A stretch of DNA of 43,493 bases, taken from NCBI GenBank assembly GCA_945903545.1, contig CAMDOO010000020.1, positions 1 through 43,493 of the forward strand. The letters run 5' to 3'. The stretch comes from Opitutus sp. GAS368. Lineage in GTDB: Bacteria; Verrucomicrobiota; Verrucomicrobiia; Opitutales; Opitutaceae. Positions 41,867 to 43,493 of the stretch are shown here, piece by piece (position 1 is the first letter of the stretch; each line of letters opens with the position of its first letter). The notes beneath the pieces were generated by a model, which saw nothing but the letters and a program-made list of their open reading frames with translations, did not search any database and had not been told where the DNA came from. The position numbers and the translations under genes are program-made.

Positions 41867-43189
41867 TTAAATCTTTGCCACCACGAGCGACGCGTTCGTG
41901 CCGCCGAAGCCGAAGCTGTTGGCGAGTGCGGCGCGGACGGTCTTCTTCACGGCGGTGTTCGGCGTGAAGTTGAGCCCGGTGGCGGCGCAGGCGGGATCGA
42001 TGTTGGCCAGGTTGATCGTCGGGGGGACGATGCCGTGGTGCACCGCGAGCACGGCGGCGAACGCGCCCATCGCGCCGGCGCCGCCGAGGAGGTGGCCGGT
42101 CATGGACTTCACGCCGCTGACGTGGAGCGAGGCCTTGTTCTCGGCGAACACGCCGGCGATCGCGGCGGCTTCCTCGCCGTCGCCGCCCGGAGTCGAGGTG
42201 GCATGGGCGGAAACGTAGTCGACCTCGGACGGCGCGAGGCCGGCACGGGAGAGCGCCGCGCGCATCGCGCGGGCCGAGCCCTCGGCACCGGGGGCGAGCG
42301 AGGAAAGATGGTGGGCGTCGGCCGAGGCGCCGTAGCCGCGAAGCTCGGCGTAGATGCGGGCACCGCGCTTTTTCGCGATTTCCAACTCCTCGAGCACGAA
42401 GACCACACCGCCCTCGCCGAGGACGAAGCCGTCGCGATCCTGGTCGTACGGACGCGAGGCCTGCTCCGGCGCGTCGTTGCGGGTCGAGAGGGCGCGCATC
42501 TGGGCAAAGGCGCCGATCGCGAGCGGGGTCACGGTGGACTCCGCGCCGCCCGCGATCATCACGTCGGCATCGCCGCGGATGATCGCCGCGGCGGCCTCGC
42601 CCATGGCATGGCCGCTGGTGGCGCAGGCGGAGGCGACGCTCATGTTGGGACCGCGGAAGTCGAGGAGCAGCGAGACCTGACCCGCGAGCAGGTTGGGCGC
42701 GATCTGGATGATGAAGAACGGGGAGATCTTGCGGAAGCCGCCAGCCTTCCACGTGTCGTGCATCGCCTCCATCTCGGGCAGGCCGCCGAGGCCGACGCCG
42801 AGGTTCACGCCCATGCGGTTGGCGTCGAGGCCGGCGCGGTGGGCATCGAGCCCGGAGTCCGCGTAGGCCTCGACCGCCGCGACGGTGCCGAGGTGGGTGA
42901 AGCGGCCGAATTTCTTGAGATCCTTGCCGTTGAAGGCCGCCGTCACGGGCTCTCCGCCGGGACCGCGGGGATGCAACGGAGTCGCCAGCGCCTTGGTGGG
43001 CTCGAAGTTCTTCACCTCGCCCGCGATCTGGGCGGTGCAGCCGGTCGCGTCGAACCGGGTGATGCGGCCGATGCCGCTCCGGCCCGCGATCAGGGCGGCC
43101 CAAGTGTCGGCCGCGTTGTTACCAACCGGAGTGACAGCACCGATGCCGGTAATCACCACGCGGCGGGGGGAGGATGACGTTTGGCTCAT
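41867..43189 (-). CDS. fabF: Beta-ketoacyl-[acyl-carrier-protein] synthase II
   Basis: This 440-residue condensing enzyme elongates acyl-ACP with malonyl-ACP in fatty-acid synthesis. The thiolase-fold active site is intact: Cys189 in 'SVASACATSGHA', His329 in 'VSAHATSTPGGD', Lys361 and His366 in 'VKSMTGHLLGGAG', and the C-terminal 'NSFGFGGTNASLV'. These sit at a constant +26 offset from E. coli FabF (Cys163, His303, His340). About 18 of the 26 extra residues are in a loop at about residues 66-90 (Gly/Pro-rich 'HPRGPGGEPV'). It starts at 43189, six bases after CCACTCTTTC. The usual acpP neighbour would lie beyond the window edge or elsewhere; the 43190-43493 gap holds only a REP-like element. 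Confidence 0.96.
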   Translation of the reverse strand: MSQTSSSPRRVVITGIGAVTPVGNNAADTWAALIAGRSGIGRITRFDATGCTAQIAGEVKNFEPTKALATPLHPRGPGGEPVTAAFNGKDLKKFGRFTHLGTVAAVEAYADSGLDAHRAGLDANRMGVNLGVGLGGLPEMEAMHDTWKAGGFRKISPFFIIQIAPNLLAGQVSLLLDFRGPNMSVASACATSGHAMGEAAAAIIRGDADVMIAGGAESTVTPLAIGAFAQMRALSTRNDAPEQASRPYDQDRDGFVLGEGGVVFVLEELEIAKKRGARIYAELRGYGASADAHHLSSLAPGAEGSARAMRAALSRAGLAPSEVDYVSAHATSTPGGDGEEAAAIAGVFAENKASLHVSGVKSMTGHLLGGAGAMGAFAAVLAVHHGIVPPTINLANIDPACAATGLNFTPNTAVKKTVRAALANSFGFGGTNASLVVAKI

Positions 43190-43422
43190 GGTATGAAAGA
43201 GTGGTTAAGCGCCCGGCGGAAGTTGTCCAGCAGGCCCTCAGGGGTCGCTAACGCCATTATCGGGCATCTGTTCAGGGCCTGTCCCGTAAAATACCGTCGG
43301 CCATGGGGTGCGCCATCCCACCTGGAAAGCTTCGTTTTACACTCATCGCTTTGATGCAAGTAGCATGACGAAAGATGCTTGCGGGTTGAATCTCCCGAAG
43401 CGGGCTGGCTTGATTTGATTTC

Positions 43423-43480
43423 TGTAGCTGGCCTCGTTGAGGCCGGCGGATCGGATCCGGGGTCAACGACCCCGGCTACA
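43423..43480. repeat. Complete REP/BIME-like paired element upstream of fabF
   Basis: This 58-bp element begins TGTAGC and ends GCTACA. The left hairpin is GGCCTC-gtt-GAGGCC and the right hairpin is CCGGGGTC-aac-GACCCCGG. The right half is identical to bases 1-23 of the window. No gene was found in the 43190-43493 gap. Confidence 0.7.
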
Positions 43481-43493
43481 GTTGCTTCAAGCA

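Noticed and set aside
1-43481. Identical 23 bases at both ends of the window, which could suggest a circular molecule
   Set aside because: The match is limited to one half of a dispersed palindromic element, and flanking bases differ on both sides.

Overview
The window is high-GC DNA whose gene content and sequence style point to the phylum Verrucomicrobiota, most likely the family Opitutaceae. The signs are a very large TonB-dependent receptor with the 'RLNPFEVSE'-type N-terminal segment, two giant proteins of the Pirellula/Verrucomicrobium type (propeller + HEAT + C-terminal CxxCH heme domain), several secreted ThuA-like proteins, and a Gram-negative envelope set (waaA, tatC). Start codons rarely have a Shine-Dalgarno sequence; many are instead preceded directly by a run of C (CCC/CCCC-ATG). 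No rRNA, tRNA, CRISPR array, transposase or phage gene was seen. This taxonomic call is by recognition, not by a search.

Region 1 (about 1-20,700) is one large accessory locus arranged as two divergent arms around a PAS-AraC regulator (7709-8503). The minus arm reads TonB receptor, long ThuA, short ThuA, ketose-3-epimerase-like TIM barrel. The plus arm reads propeller/HEAT/cytochrome 1, short ThuA, long ThuA, propeller/HEAT/cytochrome 2, and two ketose-3-epimerase-like TIM barrels. The two arms carry paralogues of one another. An identical 15-bp sequence lies upstream of both arms in the same orientation relative to the downstream genes, and is a good operator candidate. My reading (inference) is an oxidative sugar-utilisation locus: outer-membrane uptake, periplasmic oxidation with electrons passed to haem c, ThuA-type processing of the oxidised sugar, and TIM-barrel isomerases. 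The substrate is unknown and no glycoside hydrolase is present.

The most unusual point is an Ala-rich helical module of about 100-140 residues, including Gly-Arg-rich linkers. It occurs in both long ThuA proteins and in both cytochromes, which are otherwise unrelated families. I propose it as a shared docking or assembly module.

Region 2 (20,700-25,000) holds a secreted cytochrome-b562-like protein with a clear terminator, a secreted dienelactone-hydrolase-family protein, tatC and two small uncharacterised genes. Region 3 (25,000-33,250) holds two convergent family-2 glycosyltransferases, a ClC channel/antiporter with CBS domains, and a tandem pair of membrane proteins with C-terminal TPRs. 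Region 4 (33,500-43,493) holds an SNF2-family helicase, waaA, a secreted M16 peptidase, a DUF2238/YjdF-like membrane protein and fabF.

Many gaps between genes hold short palindromes anchored by TGTAG/GTAGGG, often as inverted pairs of about 60 bp. They look like REP/BIME elements. Long antisense reading frames are frequent because of the high GC content and were not annotated.
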